Assembly: GCA_016584495.1 (NCBI GenBank)
Contig: WAID01000015.1
Span: 2,046,501 to 2,110,500 of the forward strand
Direction of reading: 5' to 3'
DNA length: 64,000 nucleotides
DNA from: Celoporthe dispersa
Taxonomy: Eukaryota > Ascomycota > Sordariomycetes > Diaporthales > Cryphonectriaceae
Positions 1-11,600 of this stretch are shown piece by piece. Made by a program: the position numbers and the translations under genes. How positions within the stretch are numbered: the first letter of the stretch is position 1; the number at the start of each line of letters is the position of its first letter. The notes below the pieces were generated by a model that had not been told where the DNA came from, did no database searches, and worked only from the letters and a program-made list of their open reading frames with translations.

Positions 1-434
1 TCTCCGTCTGGCTTATCCCAGTGAGTCAAGGCTAGGCATAATAGCGTTTGCATCCAGCAGAGAGAGAATCCACAGCGCACCTCGGCGCGCGGAGGGGGGG
101 AAGGGGGGCGCCGACAAGAGCCTGTTGTCGCGCTGCAGGCCGCCAATGATCTGATGAGCTGGTGGTCCTCATCTCTCGTCGCTAAGCCACTCGCCACTCG
201 GGACCGGTTCGCTACTTTTCAGCTACAGACCCATGGTTCACCGAGCCATGATGGGGATCTTTCCTGTCTGTACGCCTCGTCAGTCAGCCGGCCGGCCAGC
301 CTACAAAAAGATCCTCCAGCTCAACCATGCCAGGAACGGAAGAGGGGAGAGAGAGAGATTGTGTGGCACCCAGGAGCGAGACCCATGAACCTGCTCTCCC
401 ATGCCCTCTATAGTAACTCCATGCTACAGGGTGA

Positions 435-701
435 TCAAAGGTTGAGGTGGAAACGTAGGAGGAGAAGGGGAGGGGAGGACATTGTCGTACCAAGTCCACC
501 ACCAACCATATTCGGCGGCGAGTAAGGCGTAACCCTCCCCCTCGACAGACAGAGGTAGCAGACCCCCGCAGGCAGCGCGAGGATCACCCCCATCAGCACG
601 GGGAAGAACACGGCGTAGAACATGAACTTTTGCGGGACGGCGCCATCGTATGTCTTCCAGTTGGTCGTCGCGGCGTCTGCGGCTACTGCGGCGGCGGACA
701 T
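435..701 (-). CDS. small single-pass membrane protein, hypothetical
   Basis: Unrecognised protein of about 88 residues. I chose the ATG at 701 rather than the longer upstream reading, because the sequence before it is low-complexity and Pro/Ser-rich like a leader. Residues about 24-50 form one clear hydrophobic membrane segment (FYAVFFPVLMGVILALPAGV), preceded by a short soluble Ala-rich N-terminus and followed by a basic, Pro/Gly-rich tail. The extreme C-terminus may be wrong: a possible GT donor (GTACGA) lies in the GGGLGTT stretch, so the real gene could splice onward. Function unknown; real gene about as likely as not. Confidence 0.4.
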   Translation of the reverse strand: MSAAAVAADAATTNWKTYDGAVPQKFMFYAVFFPVLMGVILALPAGVCYLCLSRGRVTPYSPPNMVGGGLGTTMSSPPLLLLRFHLNL

Positions 702-1914
702 CTTTGGGCGATTTTGGGGCCAGCCGGAAAAAAGGACGGAGGGGAGATTTGGGGCTCGATCGGGATTCCCTTCTCGGTCAGGTTCGTGCGTCCTTGGTCC
801 TTCTCTTCGGTTGTGCTCCGGTGGTCCCTCGGGAGGAGGACCCGACACAGAGAGACGAGGTGCGCTGCTGGCCGGGTGAGCCGGTCTGCCAGGTCTGTTG
901 TCGGTGTCGCTGGTCCAGAGGTGAGGCTGGTGATGAGCTGCAGAGGGTTCTCGGGAAGATGTGAAGAGTGAGTGTGTGATCGAATTGCAAAAGAGTAAAA
1001 GGACAGTGATCAACGCTGTCGGGCTATCGAGAGAGAAGAAGAAAAAGATGAAGGTAGATTTGGTACGCAACAGAGTAAAGTGAAATGAAGGGAACGCACA
1101 AGGAACGGGTGAGAGCGGGCGAGAAGAGGCTATCAAGAAAAAGGGAGGCAAGACAGAATCACCCCAGGATCAAACAAAAACAGCATGTTCCCTCAATCAG
1201 CGAACAAAGGCTGCACACACGCCCCGCCGTAAGACCAGGCAGAAGAGCCCTAAGAAGAAGAAAAAAAGAGAGGGAAAAGAGAACGTGAATGGTGTTAGTT
1301 GCAATTGATTGGCTGCCACGTAACCCAGTGCTACGGCTCCTAATGTGCCACCCCCCTCCCGCCGGGGGGGCTGGTGCGGTGTGATGGAGCCGGGAAGCCG
1401 AGCTGGCAATTTCAAACCACACCATAGTCGATTAAATGGGCCGTTATCTGGGGGTCATGTTGTTTCAGGAGGCGCAGGCCAGCTGCAGGAGGAATGGCCT
1501 TGGACGGGCAGCAACACCACAAAATTCGACATCGTGATGGTATCTCGAAGAGTGTGACATGCAGGTCCTCCTCATTGTGAGGATGCTGAGGAGTCAGAAT
1601 TACAGACCCGGGCTGAACGGTGATTGATCATGGCATGTTGAGTTCGACGGGGATGGGGATCCACAGTGGGAGAAGATGAGGCATATCCTTCAGTCGACTG
1701 GTGATTAAATGAGCATGTGTATGTGTGTTTGTGTGTGTGTGTGTGTCGGGCCTCATTCTCAGCAGAGAGAGAGGTCTGCCTTTTCATTCTGCCTAGGCTA
1801 TGCTTGTCCACACGCGCGCAAGCCGCAGCCAGAGAGGGCGGCCGCCCCTTTTCTTCTTTTTCTCTTTCTTTCCTTTTCCCTTTGTTCTCGTACAGCCCAT
1901 CTCGGCTGAGGCCC
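702..1914. other. intergenic, no gene seen
   Basis: Contains purine-rich tracts (about 1020-1290) and a (GT)n microsatellite at about 1717-1746. Short ORFs on both strands lack any protein-like composition. I see no RNA gene. Confidence 0.6.
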
Positions 1915-3969
1915 CTAGGCGCTCTTCAGGAAATCCCACAGCGCCTCCTTCTCCACATACTCGTGGTGGATGATGTTGACCAGCCACAGCTTGCCCTTGA
2001 GCTCCTCCAGCAGCGCTGTGCTGTCGGAGCCCCTGCCGTAGACCTGCGCCCACTCGCCCCAGATGCCAAAGGCCTCCTCCGCCCACGCGCGGAAGCTGAC
2101 CTCCTCGATGATGGTCGGCGTGATGATCTCCTTGCCGGGGAACACGCCCCACGTCACCGCATTGGTGCTGGCCTCCTTGACCTCGACGTTCAGCCCGCCG
2201 CTGGCGTCGGAGGACACAAAGTCGCCTTGCGCGTCGGCCGCGTAGAACCACACGCTGTCCTTCATCTCGGGCCGGCAGAGCTTCTCGTGCAGGCGCTTCC
2301 AGTCGTCCGCCGGTATGAAGAACTCGACAAAGGCCTTCTGGAAGACGAACCCGTTCGCCGGGCCCCAGCCAAACGTCGGGTCGTTGGAGCGCAGGCCGTT
2401 GACCGCGGGCTGTGAGGCCACGGTCCACCACCCGCGCGAGTTGAGCGCGAGGAGCTGGTCCTTGATCGTCCCCGTCTCGGCGTTGAACTCCTCCTCGCTC
2501 CACGGGATGGCCGACAGCTCGCTCTTGAGGTGCCGGATGAACAGGCCGCTGATGTCCTCGGGCGTCCTGGGCTCGCCCCACAGCGTCTTGGCCTGCGTGA
2601 CGCTCATGTGCAGGCTCACGCCGTAGCCGTCGATCTCGCCGTAGGCAGGCGAGCGTGCATCGCCCCAGCGGCCGTTGGGGAAGTCGTCCCATGTGGCCTC
2701 GCGGCCTAGCACGCCCTCGCCCTCCGAGATGGCCAGGGTGTTAGCTCGGCTCTGCACGGGCTCGTAGGGCCGCGACGCCTCCAGCTGCGTGGCCTCGTAT
2801 TCCGGGTTGGAAGGCGTGCGGTGGCCCGAGACGATGACGCGGTTCCGGGGCTCAGAAGATACATGTGACTGTCTGCGGGACGGAGGCCCGCCGGGGACGA
2901 GGTGGTCTTGTGAGTGGCTGGAGCCGGAGCCGTTGATGGCGATCCTGGGGGCCGCGGGAGGGAGGAGGAGGAGATCGTCGGCCACGGCCTCCTCGTCGCC
3001 GCCGTCGTCCGAATCAGGCGGTATCAGGTTGGTGCGCTCGAGTATGAACGAGACGGCCTTCTCCAGGTTGAGGGTGTAGAAGTGGAACCCCTGGGGCCCT
3101 GGCGTCCTGCTCTTGATCTCGCGCACCTGCTCGACCAGCTCGCTGAGGATGTCGACGCCGACCTGCTTGACTTTCTCGTCGTCCTTCCTCACCTCGTCCA
3201 GCCGCGCCATCAGGCCGTCCGGTATCCTGGCGTGGCTCAGCTTCGTGGTCCGCTTGATCATCTGGTAGTTCTGGATAGGCATCAGGCCGGGGATGACGAT
3301 GATGTTCCTGAACGCGCCGCTGGGGTGCTCGCGCAGCGCTCCTCTCGAAGCTGTCGTAGGCCTTGATGTCGAAGAAGAGCTGCGTCATGATGAAGTCGGC
3401 CCCGGCCTGGGCCTTCTCCACGAGGTAGGGCAGGTCGCGCTCCATGTTCTGGCCCAGGGGATGGCTCTCGTCCGCGTGCCCCTCGGGGTACGCAGCCACT
3501 CCGATGCAGAAGTAGTCGCCGTGGTTCCGCCGTATGTACCTGACCAGGTCCGCCGCCCAGTTGAACTCCTCAGACCCGTCCAGGTCCGCCTCCTCGTTCT
3601 CGTCCCTGTACTCGGCCCGGCGCGGGGGTCGCCCCGCAGCGCCAGTATGTTCCTGATGCCCAGCGCCTTGGCGTCCTCGAGGGCCTTGTCGATCTGGCGG
3701 CGGCTCATGTTGGTGCAGGTCAGGTGCAGGCAGGTGGTCAGGCCCAGCTCGCGCTGGCAGATCTCGGCGAGCTCGAGGGACTTGTCCTCGGTGGAGCCGC
3801 CGGCGCCCCAGGTGACGTTGACGAAGGTGGGCTTGAGGGCGCGGGCCATGCGCTCGAGACGCGACCGCAGGTTGGCGAAGCCCATGGCCGTCTTGGGAGG
3901 GAAGAACTCGAGCGAGAAGTAGCTGGCGTCGGGCGGCAGGGCCGCGATCTTGTCGGTGATCTTGTCCAT
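1915..3969 (-). CDS. methylenetetrahydrofolate reductase (MET12/MET13 family)
   Basis: Reduces 5,10-methylene-THF to 5-methyl-THF with NAD(P)H and FAD in the cytosol, supplying the methyl group for methionine synthesis. The N-terminal TIM-barrel catalytic domain is plain: SLEFFPPKT, VTWGAGGS, HLTCTNM, ILALRGDP, YPEGH and ADFIMTQLFFD motifs. A variable linker (about residues 300-360) leads to the C-terminal regulatory domain, which contains WGPANGFVFQKAFVEFF and ends near YVEKEALWDFL. Start at 3969 is the M of MDKITDKI; the reading frame continues upstream but without homology, and a possible 3' splice AG sits just before the ATG. About 684 aa, usual for the family. The frame is broken twice: one base is missing near the G5 run at 3624-3628, and one is extra near 3340, so the conserved segment between lies in another frame. 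The two cancel. MET12 versus MET13 orthology cannot be decided here. Confidence 0.93.
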
Positions 3970-4269
3970 CTCTGAACAGGCTGCAGCAGCGTGCCTAGTG
4001 GTCGGGAGAGGGTCAACGCCGGCGAGAGCAGTGGCAACAAGGCCGGTACGTAGAGGTTCGGGCCGCTCAGCCACGAGGCCAGGTGGTGGCAGAGCTCGAC
4101 GGCGCTGGTGGGAGGGCGTAGCGAGAGTTGCTAACCTGCCGCTGGAATTTGTCGAGTGGTTCGGAGACGAGCGGCGAGGAAGCACTGCGAAAAACCAAAA
4201 GATAGAAGGCGTCCAAGGTGGCGGGTTAGGCACAAGCTATGCAGACGTAGTGCACCCGGTCACTCCTTG

Positions 4270-5726
4270 ACGAAGCCGACGTGAGGAGGTAAGAAGATGT
4301 AGTTGATAAAGCACAGTAGGAGGTCAGAGCGCGAGGCCAATTGCCGTTTGCAAGACGTGCCTTGCAGCTACTTGTGTACAAAGAGTCATGAACTTCTTTC
4401 CGCCCCGCCGCCCCGCGATGTCGGAATCGAGGTGGGGGTTTTAAAATCTACGTGCAAATCAAGACCTGGGGATTATCATTACGCCGGCCCAAGTCATTCC
4501 TTGAACATTTGCACGCGAATAAGATATATTATTTTTGTAGGCGGCATGTAATATATATATTTTATGTTTGGCAATGAAGTTTCCGAGTGGCTGATTGTGC
4601 TATTCGTTTTCTGCAAACGACCCTGACAGGATCGTGGTTAAAAAAAAAAAGAAAAAAAAAGAAAAAAAAAAGACTGGACTGAGCTGATCAGGGAACGCTT
4701 GCGACCGAGGGAAGACTGTCCATCATCATAATTAGCCTCCATCCCGCTGGAGGTACTGTCCAGGTTACACATCAAGAGGTAATGGTCCTGCTCAGAAAAA
4801 GATGTGTTGATTGCCAAAAGATCGTCTCGTCAGGCTCAACCACGTCTGTCCCGCCTGGGAAAGACAGGCTGGGCGCTTCAGCTTACCAGATGAAAAAATA
4901 ATGCATCACGGCAGGTCATCCGATGCTCTCGCTCGCTCTCTCTTTAAAAAAAAAATAAGATAAAATGAAATAAAATAAGGAGCATCACTTACGCCTTGCC
5001 GCCCTCCAACCTCGACGCAGCTCATCCTCGACACTCAGCAGAGTGGCCGGCTCAGCGCGCAAGGGACGCCAGTGTCGTAATGTCTGTGTCCTCAGGTCGT
5101 CATCGCATCCTGGGAATGCCACGCAGATTAGGGGCCCTCGTGATGACGGTTTTAGGACACTTCTCTTGTTCGCTCTCGACCACGGATTCGGAACTGCCAG
5201 TAATGTGGAGGTGAATGCAATGCTGGCGGTGATTTGAGTATGTGGTCTGAATGTTGAGAGAAGAAGAGAAGGAAAAAAAAAGAGGAAGCGATATCGCGAC
5301 GGGGAAATTTTGAAGCTAGGAGGATTAATTCTGCCACTCCTCTCCAAGCCTTGACCGCCTTTCTTATCGCCTCCTGCTTATCGCAACCCCAGTGCTTTAG
5401 GACGTCACCCCTGCCCAACTGCAAATGGCTCGCTGTAGTTAGTCTTCGATTAGAGGTCACACCCTCCAGACTCGCTAGAAGAGGGCACGACTTGGCCTCT
5501 GCTTCTTTCTCCCTCGCCGTCTCACGACTGTGCAGCACAAAATTCCTCCTCTGGCCCTGCCGTAACTCACAGCACAAAGACAACAAGACCCATCGACTCA
5601 CGCCGGTTTTCCCACCAACCACCACCACCACCGCTACTACTACTGTTACTGCTACTACAACATCCTCCTCCTCCTCTCTTCCTCTACCACTTCGTCCTCC
5701 CACGCAACCGCTCCCAGACTGTCAGG
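4270..5726. other. intergenic between divergent MTHFR and YJU2, with A-rich tract
   Basis: No gene seen. An A/G homopolymer-type tract lies at about 4640-4671, and the stretch 4530-4560 is AT-rich. The last 120 bases before YJU2 are pyrimidine-rich (CCACCACC, CTCCTCCTC), typical of a fungal 5' leader. Confidence 0.6.
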
Positions 5727-6609
5727 ATGTCCGAACGCAAGGTCTTGACCAAGTACTACCCGCCCGACTTCGACCCGGCGCAGCTCACGCGCAAGAAGAA
5801 GGGCCCCAAGCCCACAGGGCCCCGGGTCCAGCCCGTCCGGCTCATGGCGCCCTTCTCGATGAAGTGCACCTCGTGCGGCGAGTACATCTACAAAGGCCGC
5901 AAGTTCAACGCCCGCAAGGAGACGCCCGAGGACGAGCGGTACCTGGGCGTGCAGATCTACCGCTTCTACATCCGCTGCACGCGCTGCTCGAGCGAGATCA
6001 CCTTCAAGACGGACCCCAAGAACCAGGACTACACGTGCGAGCGCGGCGCCAAGCGCAGCACCGAGCCGTGGCGCCGCGGCGTCGACGAGGCCGAGACGGA
6101 CGAGCAGCGCCTCGACCGCCTGGAGCGCGAGGAGGAGGAGGCCGAGGAGCGCAGCGCCATGGAGCAGCTCGAGGCCAAGACCGTCGACGCCAAGAGGGAG
6201 ATGGCCGTCGCCGACGCGCTGGACGAGATCCGCACCAGGAACGCCCGGCTCGAGAGGGCCCACGGCGATGGCCTGCTGGGTCCGGAGGCCATCGTGAGTG
6301 ACGAGCACAAGACCAAGGAGGACGAGGAGGACGCGGCTGCGTGGGCCAGGGCACAGGGCCTGCTGGAGGAGGCCATCGCCGAGGAGGTGCTCGAGGGCGA
6401 GGAGGACGGGACCACGCCGTCCAGCAGCGGGTCGATGATGCCGCCGCCGCCGCCGCCGCCAAAGAAAAAAAGTGGTGGAGGAGGCGCCCCCAGCCCCCAG
6501 TGTCAAGAGGAAAGCGGAGGAGGAGGAGGAGGACACGCCTGCGCCCACCTTCAAGCGCCAGGTCAAGAAAAAGAAGCAGGTCTTGCTCCCCGGCCTCAAG
6601 AAGAAATAG
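5727..6609 (+). CDS. YJU2: pre-mRNA splicing factor YJU2 (Cwf16/CCDC94 family)
   Basis: Spliceosome step-one factor that joins with the NineTeen complex and promotes branching. It opens MSERKVLTKYYPPDFDP, followed by a conserved zinc site made from two CxxC pairs (MKCTSCGEY and IRCTRCSSE). Then come the family motif FKTDPKNQDYTCE and a long acidic/charged coiled-coil region. No intron is seen. A frame break lies in the A7 run at 6465-6471, just after a polyproline stretch. Read through in the next frame, the C-terminus becomes a Lys/Glu-rich tail ending QVLLPGLKKK with stop at 6607-6609, far more protein-like than the uncorrected extension to 6758. With one A removed the gene is 293 aa. Confidence 0.93.
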
Positions 6610-8158
6610 ATCCACCTGAACCCCAACCTTTTATATATGCACATGTTTTTCTGGGGCACAAATGGCGGAGCGATAGAGAGGCATATCATGTGATTTTAGA
6701 ACCGTACTCTAGCAGATCCATCAATATTAGCATCTGCCGTGCTACATCAATGCGTTGAGGTCGCAGGGCTAAAAGTCCATCGCTTCTGCTCCCATCCAGT
6801 CCTCCACCCACCCAGCCAGCCAAATAACGTCTTTGACGAGTAAATGGCGGCTGATCTTCCCATGCCTCAGGAGGCGACTGTGATAGTCAGGCGGGCCGGG
6901 GGCTTCTCACTCTACAGACGTCAGATCTGATTTCGGGTCCTCCTCGAGTGAAACTTTGAGACTGCCCAACGGAATGTGTCACATAGGTTGAATGAGAGTC
7001 CTTGGTAATGAGCGTGTATAAAGAGAGAGAGAGAGAGAGGAGAAAGAACATCCACAAGTATCAGGTTGAGGTACTATGTACTGTACCTACTGTACTACCT
7101 GCCACCATCCGCTCACGCACTATATCCCTGCGCCGTCCGCTGCACCGGTACCTCTCTCGGCAGTCATAAGCCTGTAGGTGACCACCACAACAAGTGGTAC
7201 CACGGCCAACCGTCCCACCCCAAAAAACCTGTTGTCCCTGGGCCTTGACTCGCTTCTTCCAAGGCTTCGTTGTCGCCACATCCTTTCCAGCCATCCGAGC
7301 CGGCACGAAAGCTTCATTCTCCACTGGTCGTACGGGTCATCTGCCCAAAAAAAAAATTTAAATAAATAATAATACTGATGAATCGAGTCATTGTCAGGTA
7401 ATATAATTGTCGGATTGTGCCGTACCATGCTCCCACATATATCACCAATGTAAAACCAAAGATTCACATCACTTGTCGTTACGAAACACCGCATCACGCA
7501 GCAGTTCACCAAGTCCCAAGGGAGAGTGGATCGGTCATGTAGTTGAGGGGACCTTTATTGAGGTCCAGTCGAAAGTGTATTCATCACGTGTTGGCTATAT
7601 ATTGCTTTCATATCTGTGACCGTTTGTGTCCCAGATGCCGTGCCCGGCCGGGTTCTCCGCCTGAACTCCTTTCATAATGATCGAACGCTTCAGTCATAAC
7701 CATGGCTTTTCCACTTCTCTCTATGCACAGAGCAGACTCCCTTCGCCTTCTTCCCCTAGTCCCCCGGCGCCGCGGAGGATCCTCTGTTGGCCCCTGCCGT
7801 GGTCAGAGGGGAGAGAGAGAGAGATAGTGGCAGTGGTGCTACCACTGCCGCACAAAGAGCAGTAGCAGCTTATCCCGCTGATGGCCCCGTCGGGGAGGGG
7901 TGGTCGTGTGGGATAGTCGTGTATCTTCCCAGTCTCTCAGATAATGACGGGCAGGCCGAGCTGGCGGAGGGTGCCCGCCTGCCTTCATTACGAGTGTACT
8001 TTTGTTGGCATGTCGACAGATGCTCGCTGGCCTGTCGCTTCGTGTTCCGGTTTGAAAGAAAAAAAGGTGTTGTTACAACAGTACCGCCGTTGTCGGCCGA
8101 AGCCGTAAAAATGGTTTGGTTTTTAATAACTTTGTGTACGCATGTGGTCCGAACGAAT
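6610..8158. other. intergenic, no gene seen
   Basis: About 1.5 kb with a GA microsatellite (about 7022-7041), a GTAC-rich inverted cluster (about 7066-7100) and an AT-rich patch at 7350-7380. ORFs here are short and lack protein-like composition. Confidence 0.6.
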
Positions 8159-8413
8159 TCAGGTATGCAGATACTCGTCCGTGTTGGAGGAACTTGTATG
8201 GTTCACACCGTTGGGCATTGATGGGGTTGCGCGAGAGCCCATGTTGCGCGATCGACGCTCTTGAGAGCGCGACATGGCTTCAATCTGTCTCTTGGTGTGC
8301 TGGTGCATTGAGCGCATGTAGGAGCCAAGATCTGATGGTGGCGGTGGCGAGTTGGGGAGAGAGATGGTGAACGAATCCTGAGAGGAAGACATGCTGTCGG
8401 CGAAGAGAGGCAT
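8159..8413 (-). CDS. candidate small Ser/Pro-rich protein, hypothetical
   Basis: An 84-residue intronless ORF on the minus strand starting MPLFADSMSSSQDSF. The N-terminal half is Ser/Pro-rich with an acidic patch; the middle (YMRSMHQHTKRQIEAMSRSQ) could form a basic amphipathic helix; the tail is Ser/Asn-rich. It resembles small conserved ascomycete proteins of unknown function, but I cannot name a family. Support comes from position: a consensus TATA box lies on the same strand about 210 bases upstream, followed by a purine/pyrimidine-biased leader. It is otherwise isolated in a 6.8-kb gene-poor region. Confidence 0.45.
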   Translation of the reverse strand: MPLFADSMSSSQDSFTISLPNSPPPPSDLGSYMRSMHQHTKRQIEAMSRSQERRSRNMGSRATPSMPNGVNHTSSSNTDEYLHT

Positions 8414-8622
8414 GTAGATCGTACTGTGTGGGGTGGGTGTGTGTGTTTGTTGTGTCGGGAGGAGCTGTCAGGCAGAGCAGACAAATCCGGATATAGGTGT
8501 GAGGGGAGAAGGAGAAGGAGAGAGAGAGTCTGGCTTGATACGAAGGTTGCTGCTGGGGTTGGTTCTGAGGAGAGGATGAGAATACGGGGTGTCGACAGAA
8601 GATGAGCTGGACTCCCTGGGTC

Positions 8623-8630
8623 TTTATAAA
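8623..8630 (-). promoter_or_regulatory. TATA box upstream of the 84-aa ORF
   Basis: TTTATAAA, read as TATAAA on the minus strand, in an otherwise GC-rich context. It lies about 210 bases before the ATG at 8413, leaving room for a long untranslated leader. TATA boxes are uncommon at fungal housekeeping promoters and suggest an inducible gene. Confidence 0.4.
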
Positions 8631-8639
8631 CCTAAATGG

Positions 8640-11600
8640 GCGGTCTTGCTCCCCAACAGGGCATGACAAGACAGAGTGACGCGAGAGGGAGCTGGGTAGA
8701 ACCTTGTGTGACGACTGTAAGCCTTGGACCCTGAGGACCCTTCATCATGTGTGTGGGCCAAGACCTGTTAGCGCTGCTACCTTCATCACCCGCCTCTCCT
8801 CTGCAGGCTGCCCGCAGGATCCCCGCCTCAGTTCGCCGTGTGCGTCTGGGTGCCTAACGCACCAGGGCCAGGGAAATGGGCGTAGAGGTGCGGCGGGTGG
8901 GATAGTGATCGCCGCCACCTGCAGGGCTGGGTGATGTAGCCGTGTCCGCTCGCGGCTCGAGAGTGGTCAGCGGTGATGCAGCTTGGCAGGACGTACATGG
9001 GCTGGCCAACATCCTCGCAGGAACGCTAGGACGGCAGAGGGTCTGATGTGCACAGCCGTTCCAAGGGTACTGCTGGGAGGGGACGAGGGCTGGGCCGCCA
9101 GAGAGAGAGAGAGAGAGAGAGGGCAAGACCCTGCAGATCACTGATGAAGGATTGAGGTCATGGTCCTATGTCAACACATTGGCCACAGCTCCAGGAAGGC
9201 CCGCTCCCCCCTCCCCGGAGGTCCTTTGTTCCCCCGTCCCAACAATACTGGCGCAACTTTTTATCGCGCGCCGCCACGGGTGAGACCCCCCTTTCAGCTC
9301 TGTGTTGATTGAGGGATCCCAGAGAACGAGAGAGAGAGAGAGGGGGGGAGGTCGAGATACCGCAGTGTGAGACATACGGCAGAGAGCCTTTTTTTCTTCT
9401 TCAAAATTTTTCTTTTTTCAGAAGGAAGACCAGAGGCTTCTCAGACCTTCCTTCTTCTTCCCTCGGCGCATATCGAACGGTGCATGGTGCGTGAGGGGCA
9501 CAGAGCAGACGGTACCCCCAGTCCACCACTACCACCACACCCAGACCCAAAATGCCTCGAGATCGACATCACTATCCGCAACTGCGTCTCATTTTCACAT
9601 GATGTCATTGGCTGGACGCTCTTCTCGACAAGGACGGCCTTCTGTATTGGTACAGACGTGGCTCCCTGCTCAAGGCACCCCGCGTGCCCTCAGTAGAGTA
9701 TGGTCCCCCCCCTCCGGATCGTCGTCTGCCTCGACCCTGACTGGCCAACGTCGGTCGATGCCCGCATGAAGCGTTGGTTGTCGTACCATAGCACTCGGGA
9801 GACCTCTCTCCGTGGTCAACACCAACAAGCAGCGCGCCCGCCATGAGGGAAGAAACTCTCGGGGTGGGTGGTCCTCCCACAGCTGCTTGCTGCGCTCCCT
9901 CGTGACGCCCGAAACTTGGCAGAACTTGGCAGCGGCGGGTGCTGGATGGGGGTTGGGGGCATGGGATTCCCTCGCATTCCCATACCGAGGACGAACTTTC
10001 TGGTGCGAGATTCAGAGGACTGGGCCCCAGTGAACTGACTCAGCAGTCTGGATCCCAAGAGGTCTAGACCCGTGAGGGTATCATGAAGATCGTCGGAAAT
10101 ATACAAACACTATACACGTGGATCCCTCACACAAGCTCACGTCCAGGATGATTGTGTGCCTGGCTGGACAAGGGAGCGAGCGAGCGAGCCGCCTTACCCA
10201 AGAGCGACCCCTCCCCCCCCTCCTCCCTCCCTGTTCAGACATGACGAGGCTGGCATCTGCAAGACTGAGCACCATGCACGATACCTAGTACATAATACAC
10301 TTGGGGTGACACATGTCTACCTCTGACGACGGATCTAAAGCCGCTTCGCAGGGGGGAAAAAATGGGGCTCGTTCGTCTGGGCGAGTGTAATAAACGAAGA
10401 AAGGTATTGACGACACATGTAATGTGAGGTCAGAAACTAAGGACAGACGTCAATCGGGCGCCACCTTTTTCGCTGCAGGGCAGTTATTACGTCATACTGG
10501 GCACACTAGGGCTCGATGTCTGGCCCTCTGCTGATTCGCTGGTTTTGGTGGGTCGTGTGCTAGAATCCGGGGGTATGGAGCCAGAGCGTGCCCCTCCTGC
10601 CTCTCCTAGCGGCCCCCCCTGTCCCCTGTGGCCTCGCCCGTCTGCACGTAGGGTCCCCGTCCAGCCAGGGGTCTCTCCGTTTTCGCCTCAATCCTTCCTT
10701 CCCGGTCCACTCATCATACCTGAGCAGGTGCTACCCCCCCCCAAGCCCCCCTGTAGTCAAACACCCCCAAAACATCACCTCGTTCTTCACTCCCAGCCCG
10801 GAGGACGTCAGGCCTGACGTCGAGCAGCCCTCCAGGGAAATGTATCAACCACTAGCACTCTTGTCTGACGCTTACCGCAGTGCTCTCTTGCGGATTTGAC
10901 GTCGTCGTCGCCACAGTACACATCGATCATGAAGGGGAGCGGCGGGTCCGATGAGGCACCTGTGCTACTTACTGGCTGTACATGCTCATCACTACTCAAC
11001 CATCTCGGTGAGATCATCATCTCGCCCGTTGGTAGGACCAAGCAGCGCAGATCCAGCCCGACGCAGACGCATTTCACATGTGGTTCTGGAGCCACCAGAT
11101 GCACGAAGGCGTCCCGCAGGAGACGCGAGATAAGCTTCATCCCACAGTACCCATCCATACCGATCGGTTCAGTCTCTTACCAGAGCCATAGTCCCATGAG
11201 AATCGGGTGCTAGCATGTGGCCGGTCGGATCTGACGAGGGCGTTGACACACCCGTCATCTTTTGTGGTCTCAGCCGTCCCGTGCCACCCGCTCCGACACC
11301 AAAAAGTTCTCACCCGCTCGTCTTCGAGGGCCCTCTGCTCCTCTCTCCCTGGTCCACAAGGCTGAAAGAAAGACTGGGTTGTCCCTACTACGCCATGACG
11401 TCTGCTAACACTCTCGATCTCCTCTGGGCAGCCTTGTTCGTTCCAAGATCATCTGCATAGTCTGGCTGAGCGCTCGAGCACTTGAAACTTCTGAAATACA
11501 GATCCCGCCTCGCCCGCCTGCCCCTGATTATCTCGGGTGAGGCAAATTGATGGGACTTTCAGCATCCTCTTCGCCACCCGGACCCCCCCTCGTCACTAGC

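Noticed and set aside
1717..3366. Long plus-strand ORFs (up to 232 aa) opposite MTHFR
   Set aside because: Antisense shadows of a GC-rich conserved gene; their Leu/Arg/Ala/Pro-rich composition matches codon mirroring.
6600..6758. Uncorrected YJU2 C-terminus to 6758
   Set aside because: The sequence after the A7 run in that frame is unlike the family, whereas the next frame gives a Lys-rich tail and a nearby stop.
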